Shown here: piece by piece, positions 1 through 7,734 of the stretch | Position numbering within the stretch: the first letter of the stretch is position 1 | Layout: each line of letters begins with the position of its first letter | From: Bacteroidales bacterium UBA1309 | GTDB taxonomy: Bacteria; Bacteroidota; Bacteroidia; Bacteroidales; Dysgonomonadaceae | DNA length: 64,000 nucleotides | Reading direction: 5' to 3' | Assembly: GCA_002307185.1 (NCBI GenBank) | Contig: DBTT01000011.1 | Location: 62,001-126,000 of the forward strand | Program-made: the position numbers and the translations under genes | Notes under the pieces: generated by a model | What the model was told of the DNA's origin: nothing | The model's input: only the letters and a program-made list of their open reading frames with translations | Database searches by the model: none

Positions 1-575
1 GCAGCTGTATGCACAGCTTGCCGGGAAACGAGGCATACACCGTCCAACTGTGCCAGAAGCTTGGACATATCCAAAGGAGCGCCATCCTTAGAGGTTGTAC
101 GTCCCGAAGGGCTGGTTGCCGTGGCCATGTTGATGAGCGTGGTAGGGGACATTTGCCCACCAGTCATTCCGTAGATGCCGTTGTTGATGTATATGATGGC
201 TATGTTTTCTCCCCGGTTAGCAGCATGGAGGGTTTCGGCGGTGCCTATGGCCGCCAGGTCACCATCTCCCTGATAGGTGAAAACCATTTTGTCGGGGTTC
301 AACCGCTTCGCTGCCGTAGCCAATGCAGGAGCGCGTCCATGAGCAGCTTCTTGCCAGTCAATATCCAAATAGTTATAAGCAAAGACAGCGCAACCAACAG
401 GAGCGATGCCAATTGTTTTCTCTTTCAAATCTAACTCCTGGATCACCTCGGCGATCAACTTGTGCACAACACCATGGGAACAACCCGGACAGTAATGCAT
501 ATGTGTGTCGTTCATCAGCTCCGGCTTGGCATAGACCATGTTTTCGGGACTAACAATATCTATATCTATACTCAT
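1..575 (-). CDS. korB: 2-oxoacid:ferredoxin oxidoreductase, beta (TPP-binding) subunit, partial
   Basis: This is the thiamine-diphosphate-binding subunit of a ferredoxin-dependent 2-oxoacid oxidoreductase (2-oxoglutarate or branched-chain 2-oxoacid type), which decarboxylates the oxoacid to its acyl-CoA and reduces ferredoxin in the cytoplasm. The frame is open from an ATG at 573-575 to the left edge, so about 190 N-terminal residues are present and the C-terminus is missing. A CPGC motif near residue 32 and the TPP/metal motif GDGDLAAIG followed by NNGIYGMTGGQ are visible. It lies 17 bp after the alpha-subunit stop, in the same operon. Substrate (2-oxoglutarate versus 3-methyl-2-oxobutanoate) cannot be decided from sequence alone, so the symbol is provisional. 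Confidence 0.9.
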   Translation of the reverse strand, partial: MSIDIDIVSPENMVYAKPELMNDTHMHYCPGCSHGVVHKLIAEVIQELDLKEKTIGIAPVGCAVFAYNYLDIDWQEAAHGRAPALATAAKRLNPDKMVFTYQGDGDLAAIGTAETLHAANRGENIAIIYINNGIYGMTGGQMSPTTLINMATATSPSGRTTSKDGAPLDMSKLLAQLDGVCLVSRQAVHTA

Positions 576-592
576 TTGTTTGAAGTTATTAA

Positions 593-1687
593 TTAATTGG
601 GTAAATTAAATTTTGCCACTAAGGCATTATACACTTCTTGCGGAGTAGGAACAACCCCTCCCAAGCGTCCATAGTATTCAACCGGCACTTTTCCGTTGAC
701 AGCCAACCTGACATCCTCCACCATTTGTCCGGCATTCATTTCCACAGTAAGAAATCCTTTCACTTGGGCGGAGAAAGAGTCTATGGCAGTTGATGGAAAC
801 GGCCACAGCGTGATAGGACGGAAAATCCCGACCTTGATTCCTTGTTCACGAGCCAAATCCTTGGCTTTCTGGCAGATGCGTGCCATTGCTCCAAATGCCA
901 CCAAAATGTAATCGGCATCTTCGGCATCAATAGTCTCGTAACGAACTTCCGTCTTCGTAATTTCCGCATACTTGGCCTGGAAGCGAAGGTTGTTCTGCTC
1001 CATTATGACCGAGTCTAATTCAAGAGAAGTGATGATATTGGGTTTTCGGGTTGCAGGCTTGCCTAGTGTGGCCCAAGGGCATTGTTCCCTAATTTCTGCT
1101 TCCGTACGTCTGCGCCGATAAGCGGGCAATTTCACTTTCTCCATCATCTGCCCAATTACCCCATCGGCCAAAATCATAGCAGGATTATTGTACTTGAAAG
1201 CCAATTGAAGGCCCAGATCCACAAAATCGGCCATTTCCTGAACGGATGCCGGAGCAAGCGTTATCAAACGATAGTCGCCATGCCCCCCCCCTTTTACAGC
1301 CTGAAAATAGTCGGATTGCGAAGGTTGGATAGTACCTAGACCGGGTCCTCCACGCATCACGTTTACGATCAAACAAGGCAGTTCTGCTCCTGCCAGGTAT
1401 GAAATTCCTTCTTGCTTGAGGCTTATGCCTGGGCTTGAGGAAGAAGTCATCACCGCTTTTCCGCAGGCAGCACCACCGTACACCATGTTTATTGCAGCAA
1501 TTTCACTTTCTGCTTGCAGGACAACCATTCCTGTTGTTGTCCAAGGAGCCTCATTCATGAGGGTTTCCATTATTTCGGATTGAGGAGTGATTGGATAGCC
1601 AAAATAGCCGTCAACGCCAATGCGGATTGCCGCATAAGCAATGGCTTCATTCCCCTTCATTAATACGATATCTTGGAACTCTGTCAT
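593..1687 (-). CDS. korA: 2-oxoacid:ferredoxin oxidoreductase, alpha subunit (KorA/VorB type)
   Basis: Alpha subunit (364 aa) of the same 2-oxoacid:ferredoxin oxidoreductase. The N-terminal pyrimidine-binding domain carries the family signature GYPITPQSEI (about residues 31-40), followed by the conserved SSSSPGISLKQEG region and KGGGHGDYR. The C-terminal half holds the transketolase C-like domain with GAMARICQKAKD and GIKVGIFRP. Length is normal for the stand-alone alpha subunit without a fused gamma domain. Bacteroidales orthologues are often named VorB (3-methyl-2-oxobutanoate) or KorA (2-oxoglutarate), and the sequence does not settle which. An oddity is a run of nine G on the coding strand (plus-strand C run at 1283-1291) encoding the three glycines of KGGGHG. 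Confidence 0.93.
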   Translation of the reverse strand: MTEFQDIVLMKGNEAIAYAAIRIGVDGYFGYPITPQSEIMETLMNEAPWTTTGMVVLQAESEIAAINMVYGGAACGKAVMTSSSSPGISLKQEGISYLAGAELPCLIVNVMRGGPGLGTIQPSQSDYFQAVKGGGHGDYRLITLAPASVQEMADFVDLGLQLAFKYNNPAMILADGVIGQMMEKVKLPAYRRRRTEAEIREQCPWATLGKPATRKPNIITSLELDSVIMEQNNLRFQAKYAEITKTEVRYETIDAEDADYILVAFGAMARICQKAKDLAREQGIKVGIFRPITLWPFPSTAIDSFSAQVKGFLTVEMNAGQMVEDVRLAVNGKVPVEYYGRLGGVVPTPQEVYNALVAKFNLPN

Positions 1688-1711
1688 TATTGTTATGTTT
1701 ATAAAATAGAA

Positions 1712-1750
1712 ACAGACTATTACAGTAAATTGTTTACCGCAATAGTCTGT
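1712..1750 (-). promoter_or_regulatory. intercistronic hairpin between the ferredoxin and alpha subunits
   Basis: A perfect 10-bp inverted repeat (ACAGACTATT at 1712-1721, AATAGTCTGT at 1741-1750) encloses a second 5-bp stem (GTAAA 1725-1729, TTTAC 1733-1737) around a 3-nt loop. It lies in the 73-bp gap between the ferredoxin-subunit stop and the alpha-subunit start. No long U-run follows in the transcribed direction, so it looks more like an mRNA-processing or stability element than a full terminator. The role is inferred. Confidence 0.5.
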
Positions 1751-1760
1751 CTTAGCCTTT

Positions 1761-1991
1761 TTATTGATTTTTCTTTCGATATATAGTCAAACATCCGTCA
1801 GGACATACATAACCACAATTTGCGCAACCGATACATGCTTCAGGATTCTTCATATACACATAATGATACCCTTTGCTATTGACTTCATGTTGATGAAGCT
1901 CCAACACATCACAAGGACAAGAAACCACACACAAATCGCAGCCTTTACAACGTTCATCGTTGACTACAACTACTCCTTTTACTTTTGCCAT
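1761..1991 (-). CDS. korD: 4Fe-4S dicluster ferredoxin subunit of 2-oxoacid oxidoreductase
   Basis: A 76-residue ferredoxin-like subunit that passes electrons from the TPP enzyme to soluble ferredoxin. Two complete cluster motifs are visible, CKGCDLCVVSCPC and CIGCANCGYVCPDG. The open frame extends 14 codons further upstream, but the ATG at 1989-1991 (MAKVKGVVVV) is preferred because homologous subunits begin right before the first cluster motif. It is the first gene of the operon, followed by the alpha and beta subunits on the same strand. Confidence 0.9.
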   Translation of the reverse strand: MAKVKGVVVVNDERCKGCDLCVVSCPCDVLELHQHEVNSKGYHYVYMKNPEACIGCANCGYVCPDGCLTIYRKKNQ

Positions 1992-2287
1992 AAATAATTT
2001 TCTATTGATATAGACGATATTTATATTATACAAAGATATGCCAATTAATTACACAATGACATATTTCAGCGTGATAATATGTTAAAACTACAAACATAAA
2101 TTATCTATCTTAGATAGACAAACAAAAAACAATTGCCATTGTGGTAGAAACCAAAAGTTTTACGATCTAAAAGGCCTATAAATGGTTATATTTTTGTATA
2201 TTTGGAGAAACTTTTAATATCATCCTTACGTTCTAATTTTAATACAAAAATAGTCTATTACTAACAATCATATAAATTTTTAAAGCT

Positions 2288-2776
2288 ATGTTATCAAAAA
2301 AAGTAGAAGAAGCATTAAATGCACAAATCAACGCCGAGTTTTGGTCTGCCTATTTGTACCTGTCAATCTCCGTACATTTCGAGTCGGATGGCAAACCCGG
2401 ATTTGCGAAATGGTTCAAAGCTCAGTTTCACGAAGAACAAGGTCACGCATCCAAGCTTATCGACTACGTCATAACACGTGGCGGCAAAGTGACTTTGGCT
2501 CCCATCAAAGAAGTGCCAACATCATGGGATTCTCCACTGCAAGCTTTTGAGGATACATTGAAGCATGAACAAATTGTGACGGGATATATCAACAAGTTGG
2601 TCGCACTTACCCGCGAAGAGAGCGACTATGCAACGGAATCATTTCTAAAATGGTACATCGACGAGCAAGTGGAAGAAGAAAGCACTGCAACAGCCATTAT
2701 CGATGCACTGAAAGGTATTAATGGAAATGGTTTGGGCATTTTCTTCTTGGATAAAGAATTGGGTGGTAGAAAATAA
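2288..2776 (+). CDS. ftnA: ferritin
   Basis: Non-haem bacterial ferritin (162 aa) that oxidises and stores iron as a 24-mer cytoplasmic cage. The four-helix-bundle ferroxidase ligands are in place: E17 in AEFWSAYLYL, E50 and H53 in HEEQGH, E94 in LKHEQ, and E126/Q127 in IDEQVEEE. Length matches bacterial FtnA, and no haem-binding methionine was recognised. It stands alone between the oxidoreductase operon (divergent) and a histidine kinase, with its own terminator, so it is probably monocistronic. TAnnTTTG-like -7 elements lie upstream (2189-2196 and 2197-2204), but neither has a clear -33 box. Confidence 0.95.
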   Translation: MLSKKVEEALNAQINAEFWSAYLYLSISVHFESDGKPGFAKWFKAQFHEEQGHASKLIDYVITRGGKVTLAPIKEVPTSWDSPLQAFEDTLKHEQIVTGYINKLVALTREESDYATESFLKWYIDEQVEEESTATAIIDALKGINGNGLGIFFLDKELGGRK

Positions 2777-2800
2777 TTTTGAATATTCGAACCATCATTT

Positions 2801-2828
2801 AAAGGCTGCCGTTTGGCAGCCTTTGTTT
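2801..2828 (+). terminator. intrinsic terminator after ferritin
   Basis: Perfect 10-bp stem (AAAGGCTGCC at 2801-2810, GGCAGCCTTT at 2815-2824) with a GTTT loop, followed by a short T-rich tail. It sits 25 bp after the ferritin stop codon. Confidence 0.85.
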
Positions 2829-2905
2829 ATATCGGGAATTTACTAATTTTGAAACATTTTTAGTATTCATTCGTTTAGATTAAACAACTGTTTCGACAAA
2901 TAAGG

Positions 2906-4057
2906 ATGCAATTCTACGAAAAAAGAGGACTTTTCAAATATATTTTTATCGCCATAGCTTTCTTGATAGCTATTGTTTCATTAATCGTATCCAATTCTTT
3001 GGTGAAAGATTTGGCAAACGAGGAACGTAAAAAAATCCAACTGTGGGCCGAAGCCAATAAAGCTTTCGCCGAAAGTGATGAAAAAAACGACCTGAGCCTT
3101 ATTTTGAAAATACTGTCGAACAATACCACTATTCCAACCATCCTTTGCGATGAACACGACAATGTAATTAATTATGTGAACATAAACATATCGGGAAAAG
3201 ACAGCCTCCATTTCTTGCACAAAAAGCTTAAATCATTCAAGAACAAACACGATGCGATTGTTATCAGTGAGAAAAAAGACGAAGGGTTTAAGCAATTCAT
3301 ATACTACGACGATTCATATACCCTCAAAAGACTTCAAATCTACCCTTATGTGCAGCTAAGCGTGCTAGCGATATTCGTGATCGTCTCTTTCCTTGCACTC
3401 ATCAGCAGCAAAAAAGCAGAGCAAAACAAGGTGTGGGTAGGCCTTTCTAAGGAAACTGCTCATCAACTTGGAACACCGATCTCTTCCCTGATGGCATGGC
3501 TGGAATATTTTAAGATGAAAAACATCGATGTCTCGCTCGTCACCGAAATGGAGAAAGATGTGGCACGGCTGCAAATGATAACAGATCGCTTTTCAAAAAT
3601 AGGCTCTGTCCCCAAACCCATCCCAAGCGATCTGAACAAGTGCCTGCAAAGTTCGTTGGACTATTTAGGAAAAAGGATTTCAAAAAAGGTGGTACTCCAC
3701 TTTGAACCAAGAATCAGTGCTCAAGTGCTTCTTAGTGAATCGCTATTTAGCTGGGTAATAGAGAACCTCACCAAAAATGCGGCGGATGCAATGGCAGGGC
3801 AAGGTGACATTTATTACATCATCACGGAAAAGAACTCAACAATCTATTTAGACATAACCGACACGGGAAAAGGAATTCCAAAATCAAAATTCAAAACCGT
3901 ATTCAATCCCGGATACACCACCAAAAGCCGAGGTTGGGGGTTGGGATTATCGCTTGTGAAACGAATCATCGAATCGTATCACACAGGAAAAATCTATGTG
4001 AAATCTTCTGAAATTGGCAAAGGAACGACTTTCAGAATCGAGCTGAAGAAAGCTTGA
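2906..4057 (+). CDS. membrane sensor histidine kinase
   Basis: Orphan sensor histidine kinase, 383 aa. A membrane segment at about residues 12-30, a periplasmic domain of about 115 residues, and a second membrane segment at about 149-168 are followed directly by the dimerisation helix with the phospho-acceptor His186 in ETAHQLGTP. No HAMP or PAS domain is recognisable between them. The ATPase domain has the N box (NLTKNAADAM), G1 box (DTGKGIP) and a G2-like GWGLGLSLVKRI. No response regulator is adjacent, and the neighbours are ferritin upstream and secG on the other strand, so its partner and signal are unknown. Kinase assignment is firm. Confidence 0.9.
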   Translation: MQFYEKRGLFKYIFIAIAFLIAIVSLIVSNSLVKDLANEERKKIQLWAEANKAFAESDEKNDLSLILKILSNNTTIPTILCDEHDNVINYVNINISGKDSLHFLHKKLKSFKNKHDAIVISEKKDEGFKQFIYYDDSYTLKRLQIYPYVQLSVLAIFVIVSFLALISSKKAEQNKVWVGLSKETAHQLGTPISSLMAWLEYFKMKNIDVSLVTEMEKDVARLQMITDRFSKIGSVPKPIPSDLNKCLQSSLDYLGKRISKKVVLHFEPRISAQVLLSESLFSWVIENLTKNAADAMAGQGDIYYIITEKNSTIYLDITDTGKGIPKSKFKTVFNPGYTTKSRGWGLGLSLVKRIIESYHTGKIYVKSSEIGKGTTFRIELKKA

Positions 4058-4608
4058 CTGGAGATTTTATTCCTCCCATGCCATAAATGACCAAGGAACA
4101 AATCCACAAAAAATATATTCACCAAAATAAGATTATTTCCTCAGTTTTTGAATGTGAATGTGTCCGGATTTATTCGATTTGCGGAAGATTAAGTATCCGC
4201 TCCCCGAGAAAAACAAATTCTCCGCATGGTGGTGGACGGAAAGACAAGCAACGAAACAACCAAACATCTTTTGATCTCGTTGCATAGGGCCGGCACCCAC
4301 CGAAAAAAACATCCTTGGTGAATCGGGTTGCTGTAATATTCCAGAATTACTGGTGGCAATGGTGAGCAAGAGGTGGGTGGTGTAATTCCGTGATCCCTTC
4401 ATCCTCCTTTTCCCACTTGCTGATGCACAATTCCATCGCCTGCCGGACAAACACACCCGTTGGTGTGAAGCACAATGGGTGGTTCTGGAGAATAGCATGA
4501 CTGCCTCAAGCATGTACCCGAAATTTGTGCATTTTTCCCTTTTTCCGTACGAAATACAGTGTAATCCAAAAGATCGTTTACATAAATATGAATGGGATAT
4601 ATGCAAAC
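4058..4608. other. non-coding gap, possible decayed gene
   Basis: About 550 bp without a convincing gene between the histidine kinase and the secG terminator. On the minus strand an open stretch of about 48 codons (roughly 4354-4500, containing FVRQAMELCISKWEKEDE) reads like protein but is closed by stops on both sides. I do not recognise it. It could be a relic of a coding sequence. Confidence 0.3.
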
Positions 4609-4641
4609 AAAAGGGGTAACTTAGAAAAGTCACCCCCTTTT
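4609..4641 (-). terminator. intrinsic terminator after secG
   Basis: Stem AAAAGGGGTAAC (4609-4620) pairs with GTCACCCCCTTTT (4629-4641) with one mismatch and an 8-nt loop. Read on the minus strand it lies about 20 bp beyond the secG stop and would end the sigma-54 activator-lptE-secG transcript. Confidence 0.75.
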
Positions 4642-4661
4642 TATTTATTTCGAATCAACCT

Positions 4662-5072
4662 CTATTTTGCTGGTTTAGCAGGAAATGCAGGTTTCGTACT
4701 TTGTGACTGCTGTGGTTGCGATGAAGATTGGGTGCTTTGTTGCGCAGGGGCAGCTGTTTGTGATCCAGGAAGCGAAACATCGGGAGATGTTGTGTTGCTT
4801 ACAGGAGTGGAAGCGGGAGCTGTAACCTCAGATTGAGGAATCTTTGCACTATTGGTTTTAAAACCTGCACTAAGAATACTCAGGATGATAATTGCACCAG
4901 CCAATCCCCAAGTTGCTTTTTCAAGAAAATCGGTTGTTTTCCGAACACCCATAATTTGGTTGGATGAAGAAAAATTTGCAGAAAGGCCACCGCCTTTTGA
5001 ATTTTGCACAAGAACAATCAATACCAAAATGATGGCAAAGAATACAGCAAGAAAAGTAATAAAAGTACCCAT
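4662..5072 (-). CDS. secG: preprotein translocase subunit SecG
   Basis: SecG, the small accessory subunit of the SecYEG channel in the inner membrane (136 aa). The first membrane helix (about residues 4-22) is followed by the signature QNSKGGGLSANFSSS and GVRKTTDFLEKATWG, then a second membrane helix (about 55-72). The C-terminal 60 residues are a low-complexity tail rich in Ser, Gln, Pro and Ala that is not part of the conserved fold, as in many Bacteroidota SecG proteins. It is the last gene of a run that starts with the sigma-54 activator at 7713 and contains lptE. Confidence 0.92.
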   Translation of the reverse strand: MGTFITFLAVFFAIILVLIVLVQNSKGGGLSANFSSSNQIMGVRKTTDFLEKATWGLAGAIIILSILSAGFKTNSAKIPQSEVTAPASTPVSNTTSPDVSLPGSQTAAPAQQSTQSSSQPQQSQSTKPAFPAKPAK

Positions 5073-5087
5073 TTATTATATTGTATA

Positions 5088-5873
5088 TTATTTATTATTC
5101 GATGTATTAATGATCAATTTTTCCAAAAAACGGATTTGGTCTGCAAAGTAAATATTTTTTTCCGGATAATTCAAACTTAATTGCTTAATAATTCGATACG
5201 CTTTTTCGTATTTCTTTTGCTTGATGTAGATTCGCGACAGAGTTTCTGTAAAAAACATGCTGTCTTCCAAGGAATCATCCTCCAATGGTGGCTCTATTGG
5301 TTCTGGGATCGCCGAGTTTGCATCTTGCTTGAGCCTGATCTTGAAATCCTCACCCTTATCAGATTTCTCTATAAAATCATCTATAATGTCCTGATGCCGA
5401 AACGACATGTGGAGGTGATCACTAGCCTCTTGCAGCGGAAAATCGGAAGTGTGTTCATCTATTTTTTTCAAATACGAAAAATAATCGACAGACACAATGC
5501 CGGCATTCAACATGCTTTCATCGAGGCCTTCATTTTTTTCGGAAGAATCGTTGAATTGGTTGAAGAAGGTTCCCAGCAGGACACCAGTTCGATCGCCTGA
5601 CAGCTCAGTCTTTCCTGTTTTCCTGAAAAATGCGGCATATTCTTCGCTGAATATGGAATAAAACAAGGCTTTCCTGTCAGAAATCAAAGGCGCTAGTCGG
5701 CGCACCTCGGGATAGAATTCTGGTCGATTGCCTAGATAGAGCGCTTTAAGATAATAGAACAACAGGCCTTGAAAGTAAGGATATTTCAAGGTAAGTTCTT
5801 TCATCGACTGAAAATCGGGATTGTTATCCACATTTCCAAATTCCAAGAAACTCTTTATTTGTTGATTCAACAT
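5088..5873 (-). CDS. TPR-like protein of the secG-lptE cluster, function unknown
   Basis: Cytoplasmic-looking protein of 261 aa with no signal peptide. Its start abuts the lptE stop (2-bp gap) and its stop is 15 bp before the secG start, so it is co-transcribed with both. The C-terminal part (DSMFFTETLSRIYIKQKKY, then EKAYRIIKQLSLNYPEK) resembles one TPR unit, and the N-terminal half (LTLKYPYFQGLLFYYLKAL) is helical. Proteins of this kind sit between lptE and secG in other Bacteroidales, which suggests a link to envelope assembly, but no function is known to me. Confidence 0.75.
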   Translation of the reverse strand: MLNQQIKSFLEFGNVDNNPDFQSMKELTLKYPYFQGLLFYYLKALYLGNRPEFYPEVRRLAPLISDRKALFYSIFSEEYAAFFRKTGKTELSGDRTGVLLGTFFNQFNDSSEKNEGLDESMLNAGIVSVDYFSYLKKIDEHTSDFPLQEASDHLHMSFRHQDIIDDFIEKSDKGEDFKIRLKQDANSAIPEPIEPPLEDDSLEDSMFFTETLSRIYIKQKKYEKAYRIIKQLSLNYPEKNIYFADQIRFLEKLIINTSNNK

Positions 5874-5875
5874 GC

Positions 5876-6394
5876 TTATTTATCTGCCCAGTTTGACATG
5901 GTTCCGTTAAAAATCTGATCTACTAAATCTTCCGTTAGCTCACCCACAAGCTGTTCTTGTACATCCGTCAGCATATATTGGTTGGAAAAGTCCCTGTATG
6001 CCGAATAGGTAAGGTCGTTCTTGCTTTTGATCGGATTCCGATTGTTGCGGTAGCGAATCCTCACGGCCATTGTCAAGCGGGTTTCGGAAGCATAAGCATT
6101 ATCTTTTACAGCTTGCTGGCTCAACTCGTAGCGAATGATTTCGCCCTCAATTTCAATGTCGGGATCACGTTCGGTAAATTTCAGCTTTGTACTTTTGGTA
6201 TATACATCACGCATCTTTTCACTCAAGGTCTGGGCCAACGTGGGGTAAACCAACGAAGCCTGATTCGTGAACTGGTGAATGTTGATCGTCTTGGTCTCGT
6301 TATAATCGATGTCAGTCCCAGTGAAACTGTACGAAACCTTACATCCAGCAAACACGAACGAACAAAGCAGAACTAACAGGATATTGTATTTCAT
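5876..6394 (-). CDS. lptE: LptE-family LPS-assembly lipoprotein
   Basis: Outer-membrane lipoprotein of 172 aa that as LptE would plug LptD and help insert lipopolysaccharide. A signal peptide with lipobox VFAGC (Cys18) is followed by the Bacteroidota LptE pattern: VSYSFTG, INIHQFTNQASLVYPTLAQTLSEKM and a C-terminal amphipathic region. Its ATG overlaps the stop of the sigma-54 activator by 4 bp (6391-6394), indicating translational coupling, and the TPR-like gene follows after 2 bp. Assignment rests on family resemblance and gene context. Confidence 0.85.
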   Translation of the reverse strand: MKYNILLVLLCSFVFAGCKVSYSFTGTDIDYNETKTINIHQFTNQASLVYPTLAQTLSEKMRDVYTKSTKLKFTERDPDIEIEGEIIRYELSQQAVKDNAYASETRLTMAVRIRYRNNRNPIKSKNDLTYSAYRDFSNQYMLTDVQEQLVGELTEDLVDQIFNGTMSNWADK

Positions 6395-7713
6395 AAATCG
6401 TCTAAGTTATATTCTTTGATTTTGCGGTAGAGCGTACGTTCAGAAATTTTCAGATCTTGCGCCGCCAATTTTCGTTTTCCCTGATGACGGCTCAAGGCTT
6501 TGACGATCATGCTCCGTTCGACTTCTTCCAAAGAAAGCGTTTCTTCTGGGAAATCATTTTCCACGATAGCATCTTCCACTTCGTGCTGATTCGCCGACAC
6601 AGGTTCGGGAAATAGGGGCGCCACCGCATTCTCGTATTTGGCAGGAAGTTGAACTTCCGAATCTACAGGAAAACTTCCAGCATGTGTGTCTTTATTGAGT
6701 TCGGCAATCACCTCCGGGGAAACAGAACCTTTAGACACAAGCCCATGAACAATTTTTTTCAATTCAGTCATATCCCTTTTCATGTCGAAAAGCACTTGAT
6801 ACAAAATCTCCCTTTCGCTGTTAAACACCTTTTTGTCTGACTTTTCGGACAAAGAATATGCGGGTATCATCCCAACTTCATTTGAAGGAAGGTACGAGCG
6901 AAGTATATCGGGAGTTATTTCACGACTTTGCTCAATAATGGATATTTGTTCGGTGATGTTCTTCAATTGCCGAATATTTCCCGGCCAGCGGTAATTTTTA
7001 AGCACTTCTTTTGCATCCTCCGTCAAAGTGATGGCAGGCATGCGGTATCGCTCCGCAAAATCGCTGGAAAATTTCCGAAACAACAAGGCAATGTCTTCCT
7101 TGCGTTGCCTCAAGGGAGGAATCGTGATTGGCACAGTGTTCAGCCGATAATACAAATCTTCACGGAAACGACCCTTGTTGACAGCACCCACCATATCCAC
7201 ATTGGTTGCAGCCACCAGGCGGACATCTGTTTTTTCAACTTTAGATGAACCCACTTTAATGAATTCCCCGGATTCCAACACACGCAACAGCCGAGCTTGA
7301 GTGGACAGAGGCAATTCGCCCACTTCGTCCAAAAAGAGCGTTCCGCCATTTGCCACTTCAAAATACCCCTTTCGGTCGGAAGTCGCGCCGGTGAATGAAC
7401 CTTTTTCGTGTCCAAACAATTCGGAATCAATTGTGCCTTCGGGAATTGAACCACAATTGACGGCAATATAAGAGCCATGCTTGCGGTGGCTGAACTGATG
7501 AATGATCTGGGGAAAGCTTTCCTTTCCGACACCACTTTCGCCAGTTATCAACACCGACATGTCCACCGGGGAGACCATAAGAGCGCGCTCAATGGCCCGG
7601 TTGAGGTCGGTGCTGTTGCCTATAATTCCAAATCGTTGCTTTACTTGTTGAATATCGGGTTTTACCATTTGGTTCATATTGTTAATTTGTAAATCTGCAA
7701 ATTTGTGAATCAA
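6391..7713 (-). CDS. sigma-54 interaction domain transcriptional activator, no receiver domain
   Basis: NtrC-family activator of RpoN-dependent promoters, 440 aa. The AAA+ domain begins almost at the N-terminus: Walker A GESGVGKE (about 58-65), sigma-54 contact loop GSFTGA (105-110), Walker B GGTLFLDE (123-130), arginine-finger region RFREDLYYRLN. A linker of about 130 residues leads to a Fis-type helix-turn-helix (LAAQDLKISERTLYRKIKEY) at the C-terminus. There is no receiver, GAF or PAS domain, so activity may be set by abundance or a protein partner. The contact loop has Ser instead of the usual Ala. The start may be one of the internal methionines at residues 13 or 16. It is translationally coupled to lptE. 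Confidence 0.93.
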   Translation of the reverse strand: MIHKFADLQINNMNQMVKPDIQQVKQRFGIIGNSTDLNRAIERALMVSPVDMSVLITGESGVGKESFPQIIHQFSHRKHGSYIAVNCGSIPEGTIDSELFGHEKGSFTGATSDRKGYFEVANGGTLFLDEVGELPLSTQARLLRVLESGEFIKVGSSKVEKTDVRLVAATNVDMVGAVNKGRFREDLYYRLNTVPITIPPLRQRKEDIALLFRKFSSDFAERYRMPAITLTEDAKEVLKNYRWPGNIRQLKNITEQISIIEQSREITPDILRSYLPSNEVGMIPAYSLSEKSDKKVFNSEREILYQVLFDMKRDMTELKKIVHGLVSKGSVSPEVIAELNKDTHAGSFPVDSEVQLPAKYENAVAPLFPEPVSANQHEVEDAIVENDFPEETLSLEEVERSMIVKALSRHQGKRKLAAQDLKISERTLYRKIKEYNLDDL

Positions 7714-7734
7714 AGGTTTTACAAATTCACTATT

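Noticed and set aside
4133..4633. 166-aa minus-strand frame upstream of the histidine-kinase 3' end
   Set aside because: It runs through the secG terminator, has an unusual Cys/His/Ser-rich composition and no recognisable domain.
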